In this document: one piece after another, positions 35,270-43,876 of the stretch | Numbering within the stretch: position 1 is the stretch's first letter | How the letters are laid out: each line of letters starts with the position of its first letter | Assembly (NCBI RefSeq): GCF_018137965.1 | Contig: NZ_CP073100.1 | Span: 5,219,754-5,283,753, forward strand | Origin: Luteolibacter ambystomatis | GTDB lineage: Bacteria > Verrucomicrobiota > Verrucomicrobiia > Verrucomicrobiales > Akkermansiaceae | Direction of reading: 5' to 3' | Length of the DNA stretch: 64,000 bases | The notes under the pieces: model-generated | The model's database searches: none | What the model saw: the letters and a program-made list of their open reading frames with translations, nothing else | What the model was told of the DNA's origin: nothing | Program-made: the position numbers and the translations under genes

Positions 35270-35668
35270 ATGAACCGCAACCCGCTGCCCGAAGACGAAA
35301 ACTGGGAATCGGACTCCGTCTGGAAGCTTCTCGATGAAGCTCCGCCGGTTTCCGCACGCCCGCGTTTCGCCGACAACGTGATGCGCGCCGTGCGCTTGGA
35401 CGAAGCTCCCGCCCCATGGTGGAAGCGCTGGGCGCTGCCGGTTTCTGTGGGCGGGCTCGTTGCGGCCACCGCCGCGATCGTGCTGACAGTCCAGGCGGTC
35501 GTTTCCCATCCTCCGGCTGCGAAGCCCGGCCCGGTCGCAAACAACGCGCCCGCTGCCGAGTCCTTCGATGCGGTGCAGGATATCACCGACTCTGAAGTGC
35601 TCGTTGCCGCTGCGGATCATCTCGACCGCTACAGCGATACCGAACTGGTGAGCCTGATCAGCTTCTGA
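35270..35668 (+). CDS. Single-pass membrane protein of unknown function
   Basis: A 132-residue protein with an acidic N-terminal region and one hydrophobic helix around 54-73 (PVSVGGLVAATAAIVLTVQA). A short C-terminal periplasmic segment is rich in Asp and Glu. The arrangement recalls anti-sigma-like or hypothetical partner proteins, but no sigma-factor gene is adjacent. It lies between queE and gph, same strand. Function unknown. Confidence 0.65.
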   Translation: MNRNPLPEDENWESDSVWKLLDEAPPVSARPRFADNVMRAVRLDEAPAPWWKRWALPVSVGGLVAATAAIVLTVQAVVSHPPAAKPGPVANNAPAAESFDAVQDITDSEVLVAAADHLDRYSDTELVSLISF

Positions 35669-35705
35669 TCTTCCCATCCGGGACCGGTCCGGCCAGCTTC
35701 GCGGC

Positions 35706-36356
35706 GTGGCAAGCAGCGGACTGATTTTTGATCTCGATGGCACCCTTGTGGACTCGTTGCGCGGCATCGCCGCCGCGCTGAACCGCACGCTCCACGATCA
35801 TGGCCGGGACATCCACGATCACGCGGCGGTGCGCCGTTTCATCGGGAATGGCGCGCGTGACCTGCTGCGCCGCGCGGCGGGTGGGGAGATCACCGAGAGC
35901 GGCATCGATGAGATGGAAGCCACCTTCAAGATTCATTACGCCGCAGCATGGCGGGATGGCACGGACATCTATCCCGGTGTGCCGCAGATGCTGGAGAAAC
36001 TGGCGGCGGCCGGACATCGGCTGGCGGTGCTTTCGAACAAGCCGCATCCCTTCACGGTGGAAATGGTGACCACGTTGTTTCCCGGCGCGAAGTTCGATCT
36101 GGTGCTCGGGCAGCGGCCGGAAGTGCCACGCAAACCGGATCCGGCGGGAGCGTTGGAAATCGCGGCGGCCTTTGGGTTGGAACCGGCTGCCTGTGCGATG
36201 ATCGGGGACTCCACCATGGATCTCGATACCGGCAAACGCGCGGGCATGCGGACGGTTGCCGTGACGTGGGGTTATCACGATCGTGAGGCATTGGTGGCTG
36301 CCGGAGCCGATGCGATGGCGGAGGACGCCGGGCAGCTTTGTGCGTTGTTGCTTTGA
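35706..36356 (+). CDS. gph: HAD-family phosphoglycolate phosphatase
   Basis: Dephosphorylates 2-phosphoglycolate or a similar small phosphate ester. It has 216 residues and a GTG start. HAD motif I is FDLDGTLVDS, motif II is AVLSNKP, the lysine is in RKPDPAGA and motif IV is MIGDSTMDLDTG. The helical cap between 20 and 85 fits the Gph group. The neighbours give no further clue to substrate. Confidence 0.9.
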   Translation: MASSGLIFDLDGTLVDSLRGIAAALNRTLHDHGRDIHDHAAVRRFIGNGARDLLRRAAGGEITESGIDEMEATFKIHYAAAWRDGTDIYPGVPQMLEKLAAAGHRLAVLSNKPHPFTVEMVTTLFPGAKFDLVLGQRPEVPRKPDPAGALEIAAAFGLEPAACAMIGDSTMDLDTGKRAGMRTVAVTWGYHDREALVAAGADAMAEDAGQLCALLL

Positions 36357-36365
36357 GTGCTGACC

Positions 36366-36389
36366 GTGGGGGTTGAGAACCGCCGCCAC
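36366..36389. terminator. Hairpin between gph and the histidine kinase gene
   Basis: The imperfect stem GTGG-GGGTT/AACC-GCCGCCAC lies between convergent stops at 36356 and 36394. Its right arm, AACCGCCGCCACG followed by ATTCA, is nearly identical to the right arm at 31101-31134. Confidence 0.5.
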
Positions 36390-36393
36390 GAAT

Positions 36394-37806
36394 TCAACAA
36401 CCGGCTTTCGGTAAACTCACCGTAAACACCGCTCCTTGTCCCGGCGCACTCTGCACGGACACGGTGCCGTGATGACGGTCCACGATCGCCTTCACGATCG
36501 CGAGGCCCAGGCCGGAGTGGCCGCCTGCGGAACCGCGTGCCTTGTCGGTGCGGTAGAAGCGGTCGAAGAGATGTGGCAGATGGTCCGCGGCGATGCCCGG
36601 GCCGGTGTCGGAGACTTCCAGTACCGCATGCCCGTTCTCGGAAAACACACGCACTTTCACGCGGCCGCCGGAGGGCTGATGGTGGATGGCATTGGAGACG
36701 AGGTTCGCCACGACCAAGGGCAGCGAACGCGGATCACCTTCCACCCGCGTGGGTTGAAGATCGGATTCGATATGAATGGAATGGGCTTCCGCCAATGGTT
36801 TCAGCAGGCCGATGGATTCCGAGGTGATACCCGTGAGATCGCATGCTTCCGCTTCAAGGCTGCCGGAGGTGCCATCCTGTCGTGCGAGTGTGAGCAATGA
36901 CTCGACCAACGTGCGCATCCGGTCCGAGGCGAGGTGGCAGGTATCGAGGATGTCCTTGTATTCCTGCGGCTCGCGCTCGCGCTTCAGGCCGCGCTGGGTT
37001 TCGCAGAGGATCACGGAGACGGGCGTGCGCAGCTCATGGGACGCATCCGCGATGAACTGCTTCTGGCGGTCGATGGCGGATTGGAGCCGATCGAAGGTTT
37101 CGTTGAGCACCTGGCTGAGACGGCCAAGCTCGTTGTCGGTGTCCGCGATGTCGATGCGTTCGGCGAGATTGCCATTGGCGATGCGCGAGGCGGTGCCCGC
37201 GATCACCGAGATCGGCTTGATCGCACGGCCTGCCAGCCACCAGCCTCCGATGAGCCCGAGCGACCACAGGCCGCCGCCGCACAGCACCAGCTTCCACGTC
37301 AGGCGGGCGAGTTCGTCCCGCTCGCGGCTGAGTTCCTTGCCGATGGCGATGCCGGCGTTGTTCTCCATCATGCGGAACCACTCGCGACGGCCGTTTTCGG
37401 TGCGGAGGAATTCATAGGCATCCTTGCTGCAACCCGGCGGTTGGAGGGAGTCCGGTGCATTGGCGGAACGGAAAACCTCCACTCCGTTTTCGTCCCACGC
37501 CACGCAATAGGGCTCGCCGGATTCGCCTTCGCGGAAGAGTGCCTTGAGCACTTCCGGCATCGAGCCTTCCGGTTTGAGGTTCCGCAGGCGCTCGCGGATG
37601 ACCTCGGGACTGATCGGGCCTTGGTTCGAGGTCAGGTAGCGGAACATCGCGCGGTCGAATGAACGCAACTCGCGGTCCACGCGGCGCAGGCGTTCCTCCT
37701 GGGCCACGTGATGCACCAGCAGGCACAGCGCGGTGATCACTGCCAGCAGGATCAGCGCGTGCCAGATCTGCAGGCGCCAGCGGACGGACTGGACGACGCG
37801 CCTCAT
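36394..37806 (-). CDS. Sensor histidine kinase of the efflux operon
   Basis: Membrane sensor kinase of 470 residues. Transmembrane helix 1 is about 14-33, a periplasmic sensor region runs to about 170, helix 2 lies about 172-195, then a HAMP domain. The phospho-acceptor is His 257 in DASHELRTPVSV. The C-terminal ATPase domain has NLVSNAIHH (N box), SDTGPGIA and GGHSGLGLAIVKAI. The GTG/ATG start overlaps the response-regulator stop by four bases. It probably senses a stress that the neighbouring efflux system relieves; the signal is unknown. Confidence 0.93.
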   Translation of the reverse strand: MRRVVQSVRWRLQIWHALILLAVITALCLLVHHVAQEERLRRVDRELRSFDRAMFRYLTSNQGPISPEVIRERLRNLKPEGSMPEVLKALFREGESGEPYCVAWDENGVEVFRSANAPDSLQPPGCSKDAYEFLRTENGRREWFRMMENNAGIAIGKELSRERDELARLTWKLVLCGGGLWSLGLIGGWWLAGRAIKPISVIAGTASRIANGNLAERIDIADTDNELGRLSQVLNETFDRLQSAIDRQKQFIADASHELRTPVSVILCETQRGLKREREPQEYKDILDTCHLASDRMRTLVESLLTLARQDGTSGSLEAEACDLTGITSESIGLLKPLAEAHSIHIESDLQPTRVEGDPRSLPLVVANLVSNAIHHQPSGGRVKVRVFSENGHAVLEVSDTGPGIAADHLPHLFDRFYRTDKARGSAGGHSGLGLAIVKAIVDRHHGTVSVQSAPGQGAVFTVSLPKAGC

Positions 37807-38453
37807 TCGATGCAGTAGCCGTGGCCGCGGCGGGTGGAGATGAAGGCGTGGCCGAGTTTCTTCCGGACGTTGGAGACGTGGACGTCGAGCAGGTTGGAAA
37901 GCGTGTCGTCGTCCTCGTCGAAGAGATGGTCGTAGAGCTCCGAGCGGCTGACCACCACTCCGCGGCGCAGCATCAGATACTCGACCAGCGCATACTCGCG
38001 GGCAGTGAGCGGAATGTCTTCGCCTGCATTGGTCACCGTGCGTGCGGCGGTATCGAGCACCACATCACCTGCTTCGATGCGGCACGACGTTTGCCCGGTG
38101 GTGCGGCGGATCAAGGCGCGCAGGCGTGCAAGCAGCTCGTCGAAGTCGAAAGGCTTGGTCAGATAATCATCCGCGCCCGCATCAAGTCCGCGGATGCGGT
38201 CCGGCACGCCATCGCGCGCGGTCAGCATCAGCACCGGCACCTTGTGATCCGGACGCAGGCGTTCCAGCACCTCCCAGCCATCGAGGCCGGGCAGCATGCC
38301 ATCGAGGATCACGCAGTCGTACTCCGCGGAGGAGGCCTTCGCCAAACCATCGGTGCCGTCCACCGCGGTATCGACCGCGTAGTTCTCCTCGCGCAGGCCC
38401 ATGGTGAGGCTGCGCAGGAGTTGGGGATCGTCCTCAATGAGAAGCAGGCGCAT
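37803..38453 (-). CDS. OmpR/PhoB-family response regulator
   Basis: DNA-binding response regulator, 216 residues. The receiver domain has acidic IEDD near residues 6-9, phospho-acceptor Asp 51 in CVILDGMLPG and the conserved Lys in LTKPFDF. A winged-helix domain follows (LTAREYALVEYLMLRRGVVV to RRGHGYCIE). The ATG at 38453 (MRLLLIEDD) leaves an 11-bp gap to the permease stop. It pairs with the overlapping kinase and likely controls the efflux operon it sits in. Confidence 0.93.
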   Translation of the reverse strand: MRLLLIEDDPQLLRSLTMGLREENYAVDTAVDGTDGLAKASSAEYDCVILDGMLPGLDGWEVLERLRPDHKVPVLMLTARDGVPDRIRGLDAGADDYLTKPFDFDELLARLRALIRRTTGQTSCRIEAGDVVLDTAARTVTNAGEDIPLTAREYALVEYLMLRRGVVVSRSELYDHLFDEDDDTLSNLLDVHVSNVRKKLGHAFISTRRGHGYCIE

Positions 38454-38464
38454 GACGGAAAGGA

Positions 38465-39682
38465 TCATTCGTGGCGGAGCGCGTCGATCGGGTCAAGGGA
38501 CGCGGCCCGGCGAGCGGGCATGAATCCAAAAAGGACACCAATGGCGGCCGAGAACGCGAAGGCGATGATGTTGATCGTGGGATCGAACAGGAACGGAAGT
38601 TGTGTGAGCTTCGCCAGCAGCGAACACAGCCCTGCCGCGAGGGCGATGCCGATGATGCCGCCGACGGACGAAAGCGTGATCGCCTCCACCAGGAACTGGA
38701 GCAGGACCTCGCGCGCCCGTGCGCCGATGGCGAGACGGATGCCGATCTCCCGCGTTCGCTCGGTGACGGACACGAGCATGATGTTCATGATGCCGATGCC
38801 ACCGACGAGCAGGCTCACGCCCGCGACCGCGCCGAGCAACGTGGTCATCACCTTGGTGCTGGAGCTGACCGCATCCGCGATCTGGCGGGTATCGATCACC
38901 GAGAAGTTGTTTTCCTCGTTCCGTTGCAGACCGCGGCGGTCGCGCATGAGCGAACTGATGTCTTCGACAAGTTCCTCGCTGTCCGTGCCATCGGCTCCCG
39001 AGATCATGATCTGGTCGATGTTCTGCTTCGAGGTGCGGCCGGTGAGGCGCAGCCGCAGCGTGGCCAGTGGCATGATGATGGTGTCGTCCTGGTCCTGGCC
39101 GAAACCGGTTTGTCCCTTCGGCGACAGCAGGCCGATGACCTCTACCGATGCATTCTGAAGCCGCAGCTTCTGACCGACGGGATCGGCATTGCCGAAGATC
39201 GCGCTGCGCACCGTCTGTCCGATCACGCACACCGCGGCCCCGGAGTGTTCCTCCTGCTCATTGAAGAAGCGTCCGCTCACCAGGTTCCACTTTCCGATCT
39301 CGAAGTATTCGGAGGTGGTGCCGGTGATGTTCGTATTGCGCGCGGCCTGGAGGTGGACCGTGCTGACGTTTTTTTGACCGACGGGAGCAATCCATTGCAC
39401 ACCCGGGATTTGGGCGCGGATCTGGGTGACGTCCCCTTCGCTGAAGAGTGGTACACCGGCGGAGGATGAGCGCGGGCCGAAGCCCTGGCCCGGACGCAGT
39501 ACCAGCAGGTTGCTGCCTAGCCCGGAGATCTGCGACTTCACGGCCTCGGTCGCGCCGCGTCCGAGCGTGACCATGGTGACGACAGCCGCCACACCGATGA
39601 TGACACCGAGCACCGTGAGGAAGGCGCGCGTCAGATTGCGGCGGATTTCGCGCAGGGCGATGATGAATGCATTCCAGATCAC
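38465..39682 (-). CDS. MacB-type ABC transporter permease (FtsX fold)
   Basis: Membrane half of a tripartite efflux pump; it transmits ATP-driven movement to the periplasm. It has 405 residues with four transmembrane helices, one near the N terminus (LTRAFLTVLGVIIGVAAVVTM) and three at the C terminus (about 280-400), enclosing a large MacB-like periplasmic domain. The motif TREIGIRLAIGAR is typical of MacB/FtsX permeases. It overlaps the ATPase gene by four bases. In E. coli the two halves are one protein; here MacB is split. Confidence 0.92.
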   Translation of the reverse strand: MIWNAFIIALREIRRNLTRAFLTVLGVIIGVAAVVTMVTLGRGATEAVKSQISGLGSNLLVLRPGQGFGPRSSSAGVPLFSEGDVTQIRAQIPGVQWIAPVGQKNVSTVHLQAARNTNITGTTSEYFEIGKWNLVSGRFFNEQEEHSGAAVCVIGQTVRSAIFGNADPVGQKLRLQNASVEVIGLLSPKGQTGFGQDQDDTIIMPLATLRLRLTGRTSKQNIDQIMISGADGTDSEELVEDISSLMRDRRGLQRNEENNFSVIDTRQIADAVSSSTKVMTTLLGAVAGVSLLVGGIGIMNIMLVSVTERTREIGIRLAIGARAREVLLQFLVEAITLSSVGGIIGIALAAGLCSLLAKLTQLPFLFDPTINIIAFAFSAAIGVLFGFMPARRAASLDPIDALRHE

Positions 39683-40416
39683 GGCGTGTGATTGCGGCGG
39701 GAAGTGTTGATGTGGTCCGATTCGATCAGGCCGTCCACGACGCGGACCACGCGCTTGGCGTAGGCAGCCACGTCATCCTCGTGGGTGACCATCAGCACGG
39801 TGATGCCGAGGTCGTCGTTGAGCTTGCAGAGCAGATCCATCACCTCGTGGGTGGTGGTGGAGTCGAGGTTGCCGGTTGGTTCGTCCGCGAACAGCGTGCC
39901 GGGTTCGGTGACCAGCGCGCGGGCGATGGCGACACGCTGCTGCTGGCCACCGGAAAGTTCCGCAGGCGTGTTCCGCTCCTTGGTGGGAAGGCCGACGCTG
40001 GCGAGAGCCTTGCGGGCGAGGGCGTGGCGTTCGTTGCGGTTGACGCCGCGATAGAGCAGCGGCAGCTCGACGTTCTCCAATGCGGACGTGCGTGCGAGCA
40101 GGTTGAAGCCCTGGAAGATGAAGCCGAGCGCATGGCGGCGCAGCAACGAGCGCTGGTCCGGATTGAGCCCTTCCACGGCGATCCCCTGGAACAGGTAGTT
40201 GCCGGTGGTGGGCGTATCCAGGCAGCCGAGGATGTTCATCAGCGTGGACTTCCCCGAGCCGCTGTGACCCATGATGGCCACGAATTCGCCTTGGTGGATT
40301 TCAAGGTTGATGCCCTTGAGTGCCTGGAACGCGGCATCACCCTTGCCGTAGGTCTTGGTCAAACCGCGGAGTTCGATCAGCGGTGCGCCATTGCCGTTGG
40401 AGGCGGGGGTGCTCAT
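39679..40416 (-). CDS. MacB-type ABC transporter ATPase
   Basis: ATPase half of the split MacB pump, 245 residues. Walker A is GHSGSGKST, the signature is LSGGQQQRVAIARAL, Walker B is LFADEPTGNLDS, and the switch His is in VTHEDD. LolD/MacB-type features such as LGFIFQGFNLL are present. I chose the ATG at 40416, which overlaps the macA-like stop by four bases; upstream codons in frame belong to the macA overlap region. The last ~10 residues are polar. Confidence 0.94.
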   Translation of the reverse strand: MSTPASNGNGAPLIELRGLTKTYGKGDAAFQALKGINLEIHQGEFVAIMGHSGSGKSTLMNILGCLDTPTTGNYLFQGIAVEGLNPDQRSLLRRHALGFIFQGFNLLARTSALENVELPLLYRGVNRNERHALARKALASVGLPTKERNTPAELSGGQQQRVAIARALVTEPGTLFADEPTGNLDSTTTHEVMDLLCKLNDDLGITVLMVTHEDDVAAYAKRVVRVVDGLIESDHINTSRRNHTP

Positions 40417-41741
40417 GAAGCGGCGGCGGTTTCGCTGCGGATGATGATGGCATCGCCTTCCTTGAGTTCGGGAGACGAGACTTCGGTGCGGCTGCCGTCG
40501 GTGAGACCGGTTTCCACGGTGACTTCCACCGGCTTGCCATCGCGCATGACCCATACGTGGGACTTCTCCTTCTCAGCGGAGGGAGGACGCGGGCCGGGCT
40601 TGCCACCGTTGCGCTTGCCGCCGCCTTGGTTGAATCCACGGCGTGGCGGGCCGGGCATCAGGTTCTGGACGAAGGATTTCTTCGGACCGGCATCGGCGGG
40701 ATTGGCCGTGTCCTTGTTCGGGTTGAAGCGCAGCGCGGTGTTCGGCACGACGAGCACGTCCTTGCTGGAGGCCACGGAGATGTCCGCCGTGGCGGTCATG
40801 CCGGGGCGCAGGCTGAGGTCCGGGTTCGGCACTTCCAGCTCCGTGTCATAGGTGACGACGTTGTTGGTCACCTTGGAACCGTAGGCCACCATCGTCACGC
40901 TGGCGGTGAAATTGCGGTCCGGCCATGCATCGACGGTGAACACGGCCTTCTGGCTTTTTTCGACGCGACCGATGTCCGCCTCCGCCACCGCGACCTGGAG
41001 CTCCATCTTCTCCAGGCTCTCCGCGATCACGAACAACTCGGGCGCGGTGAACGAGGCCGCTACCGTCTGCCCCGGCTCCACGCTGCGGGTGAGCACGATG
41101 CCATCGATGGGCGACTTGATGACCGCTTTCGAAAGGTCGGTTTCGTTCGAACGGACGGCGGCTTCCGAGGCTTGTGCGGAAGCTTTCGCGGCTTCGAGAT
41201 CGGCTTGTGCGCGATCGCGGGTGGCACGGGCGGTGTCCATCTCGGCCTTCGCCGGAGTCTTGCCGCCGCTGAGCTGAAGGAGTTCCTCCAGGCGTCCGAG
41301 ATTCGCCACGCTTTCCTTGGCGGTGGCGTCCGATTGCGCCACGCGGGCCTGGGCGGTGGCGAGGTTCGCCTTCATGCTGGCATTGGTCTGCATCAGCTTG
41401 GTGGTGTCCAACTTGGCGACCACCTGGCCCTTCTTCACCTCATCGTTGCGATCCACCAGCACCTCGGCGACGGTGCCGGAAAGCTCCGAGCCGACGCTGA
41501 CCTTGTTGGTGGGGGCGAGGTTGCCGGTGGCGGTGACCTCCAGGGAAATCTCGCCGCGCTTGAGCGGCTCGGTGACATAGATCGGTCCGGCATTCTGCTC
41601 GTCCAGACGATGGCGGTACCATGCACCGCCACCCACGACAACGAGGGCCAGCAGGCCGAGGATGATGACATAGCGCCAGCGGCTTTTCTTGCCGGCTGCG
41701 GCCACGATCGTGGAGAGATCGTTCGATGCGTCTTGTTTCAT
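40413..41741 (-). CDS. macA: MacA-type periplasmic adaptor (membrane fusion protein)
   Basis: Bridges the inner-membrane transporter and the TolC-like channel. It has 442 residues with an N-terminal membrane anchor (about 23-41), a lipoyl half (EVTATGNLAPTNKVSVGSELSG), a coiled-coil hairpin (about 115-205) rich in A, Q and E, the second lipoyl half (AVIKSPIDGIVLTRSVEPGQTVA) and beta-barrel domains. A Gly/Pro/Lys-rich insert near 350-385 is unusual for MacA. The gene lies 22 bp after the TolC-like gene. Confidence 0.9.
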   Translation of the reverse strand: MKQDASNDLSTIVAAAGKKSRWRYVIILGLLALVVVGGGAWYRHRLDEQNAGPIYVTEPLKRGEISLEVTATGNLAPTNKVSVGSELSGTVAEVLVDRNDEVKKGQVVAKLDTTKLMQTNASMKANLATAQARVAQSDATAKESVANLGRLEELLQLSGGKTPAKAEMDTARATRDRAQADLEAAKASAQASEAAVRSNETDLSKAVIKSPIDGIVLTRSVEPGQTVAASFTAPELFVIAESLEKMELQVAVAEADIGRVEKSQKAVFTVDAWPDRNFTASVTMVAYGSKVTNNVVTYDTELEVPNPDLSLRPGMTATADISVASSKDVLVVPNTALRFNPNKDTANPADAGPKKSFVQNLMPGPPRRGFNQGGGKRNGGKPGPRPPSAEKEKSHVWVMRDGKPVEVTVETGLTDGSRTEVSSPELKEGDAIIIRSETAAAS

Positions 41742-41763
41742 GCGATGGAGAAAGAAGGAGAAA

Positions 41764-43191
41764 TCAGGAGTTGGCCGACCAGCCGCCGCCGAGGGCCTTG
41801 TAGAGCTGCACGTAGGCGGAGGAGCGGTCGGTGCGGGCGGAGATCAGGCTTTCTTCAAGACCGAGCTCGGTGCGCTGGGCATCGAGCACGGTGACGAGGT
41901 CCACGACCCCGGCGCGATAGCGTTGTCCGGCGAGGATGGAGGCCTCCCGCGCGGAAACGGTGGCGCGCTCCAGCACGGCGATGCGTTCACCGGAGCGACG
42001 GCAGGCGATCAGTGCATCCTCCACATCCGAGAGGGCCTGGAGCACACTGGAAGAATAGGCGAGCAGCGCTTGTTCCTCCGCCTCGGTTTGGATTTCGATG
42101 TTGGCGCGGATGCGGCCGGCATCGAAGATCGGGCCGGAAAGACCGGCGACGAGGCCTGCGGTGGCAGTCTGTGGATTGAAGACCTTGCCGACGGTGGCGG
42201 CATTGATGCCGAGAGATCCGGAAAGGTTCAGGTTGGGCAGGCGCTCCAGTTTTGCGGCGCGGGTCTTGTAAACGGCGGCGACCCACTGGTAGGCGGCGGA
42301 GCGGACATCCGGGCGCTGGCACACGGTGTCAGCGGGAATGCCGACGGCGAGGCCGGAGGGCGGAGAGGGGATGTCGCGTCCTTTTGAGGACAACAGGCCA
42401 TCGAAGCTTCCGGGCGTCTGGCCACCGAGGAGGGCGAGCCGGTTTTTCGCCTGGGCGATCGATTGCTCCAGCGAGGGAATGGAGGCCTTGGCCTGTTCCA
42501 GACTGGTCTCGGCCTGGCGGAGGTCGAGTTGGTCGATCTGGCCGGCCTTCTGGCGCCAGACGGTGAGCTGGTAGGTTTCCTCGCGGCTCTTGAGGCTGTC
42601 CCGCACGACTTGCAGGCGGGCCTGCGAGGAACGGAGATCGAGATAGGCGAGAGCCACTTCCGAAGCCAGCGAGGACTGAACCGTATGCAGGTTCTCCACC
42701 GCCGCATTGATGTTGGCGCTGGAGGCGAGGAGGGAAGTGCGGCGCTTGCCGAAAAGATCCACCTCCCACGAAGCATTCAGGCCGGTCGAGTAGCTGATGC
42801 TGCGGCTGTCCGCGGCATTGTCACGCATGGTGGTGTTGGCACTTGAGCCGGCGGAACCGGAGAGTGTGGGGAGGAGCGAGCTGGCCTCGGACTCGCGGCT
42901 GGCGCGGGCTTGGCGGACGCGGGACATCGAGGTCTCCACGTCGAGATTGTTGGCCAGCGAGGTGGTGACCAGACGGGTGAGCGTCGGATCACCGAAGCGG
43001 CCCCACCAGCGCGAGAGATCGCGGGACGGCTCCGCCACTTTGAAACCCGCGGCGTTTTTCCATTCCTGCGGCAGCGAGACGGAGGAAGTGCCGGGTTTTC
43101 CAAAATCAACGCAGGCCGTCAGCCCCAATGCGGCAAGCACGGGCGCGACGGAAAGCCGCAGCGGGATGGAGTGCAGGGAGCGGATCGGCAT
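41764..43191 (-). CDS. TolC-like outer-membrane efflux lipoprotein (NodT family)
   Basis: Outer-membrane channel of the efflux system. The ATG at 43191 gives 475 residues, with a lipoprotein signal ending in LGLTAC. RWWGRFGDPTLTRLV is the family start, and two OEP repeats are formed from long helices. The C-terminal LALGxx-like RYRAGVVDLVTVLDAQRTELGLEESL is typical. It is the first gene of the six-gene minus-strand operon (tolC-like, macA, split macB, regulator, kinase). An extra five codons upstream are also open. Confidence 0.9.
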   Translation of the reverse strand: MPIRSLHSIPLRLSVAPVLAALGLTACVDFGKPGTSSVSLPQEWKNAAGFKVAEPSRDLSRWWGRFGDPTLTRLVTTSLANNLDVETSMSRVRQARASRESEASSLLPTLSGSAGSSANTTMRDNAADSRSISYSTGLNASWEVDLFGKRRTSLLASSANINAAVENLHTVQSSLASEVALAYLDLRSSQARLQVVRDSLKSREETYQLTVWRQKAGQIDQLDLRQAETSLEQAKASIPSLEQSIAQAKNRLALLGGQTPGSFDGLLSSKGRDIPSPPSGLAVGIPADTVCQRPDVRSAAYQWVAAVYKTRAAKLERLPNLNLSGSLGINAATVGKVFNPQTATAGLVAGLSGPIFDAGRIRANIEIQTEAEEQALLAYSSSVLQALSDVEDALIACRRSGERIAVLERATVSAREASILAGQRYRAGVVDLVTVLDAQRTELGLEESLISARTDRSSAYVQLYKALGGGWSANS

Positions 43192-43232
43192 GATGATGAT
43201 TACCACCGTGCCAGACCGAACCTTTAGAAAAG

Positions 43233-43704
43233 GTGAAGGTGCGGGATTTTTCGAGCCCTCCCGTCACAACCGCCAGGGAATGCGTGACGCCGCCACTTAC
43301 CTTCGAACTGAAGCCGGACCATCCTTGGTTCGCGGAGGCTGGAATCCTGCCGGAGACGATCGAGGAATTCGGACTCGGATTTTGCCCGAGGGGATGATGG
43401 CAAACCGGATCGTGTTTCCGCTTCGTGACCAGGATGGCAGACTGATCGGTCATGTCGGCCGCTTGTCGGACGCGATACTTCCGGAGGGACAAATCCGATG
43501 GAAGTACCTACCCGTCCGCGCCCTTCGCATGATCGTTTTCCCGATGCACAAGCTTGCGGGCCCGCACTCTCCGACAGTCCATTGGGTGGACGAGATTCCC
43601 TTGAAGTGGTCGTCGGATGGCAGCAGGGAACACGAAACCTTGCCGCCACTCCGACCCGTGAAGTCTCACTGTCCGTAATCCAAACCCTCCGCCAAGTGGT
43701 CGCA
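43233..43704 (+). pseudogene. Frameshifted DnaG-like primase / Toprim N-terminal remnant
   Basis: Two reading frames together resemble part of a DnaG-type primase core. Frame 1 (from about 43233 to a TGA at 43395) gives TPPLTFELKPDHPWF then LPETIEEFGLGFCPRG. Frame 2 (43394-43678) continues with MMANRIVFPLRDQDGRLIGH. The switch falls at a GGGG run (43390-43393); one extra G would join them as CPRG-MMANR. The later part (RWKYLPVRALRMIVFPMHKLA) decays, and no Toprim acidic motif is left. A terminator follows at 43726. A sequencing error at the G run is possible for the frameshift, but the missing 3' domains indicate real decay. Confidence 0.65.
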
Positions 43705-43725
43705 TAAAATAACAAACAAAAACAA

Positions 43726-43759
43726 CCGGTCGTTCCCTATGGAAAATGACCGGCTTTTT
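43726..43759 (+). terminator. Rho-independent terminator after the primase remnant
   Basis: CCGGTC...GACCGG forms the stem with additional TTCC/GGAA pairing, followed by C and TTTTT at 43755-43759. It indicates a transcribed gene once ended here. Confidence 0.8.
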
Positions 43760-43803
43760 CTGATCCATCCGATTGTGATCAATTCGTGATAAACCGGTGA
43801 ATT

Positions 43804-43820
43804 TCCCATGAGTCATGGGA
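43804..43820. promoter_or_regulatory. Perfect 8-1-8 palindrome upstream of the RHS operon
   Basis: TCCCATGA-G-TCATGGGA is a perfect 17-bp inverted repeat centred about 65 bp before the ATG at 43877. Position and symmetry fit an operator for the three-gene toxin operon. The binding protein is unknown. Confidence 0.5.
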
Positions 43821-43876
43821 TTCGCCTTGTGAACCTCCATCCGATCGGATTGCTAATCACCCAGTTCCCTCCTTCC

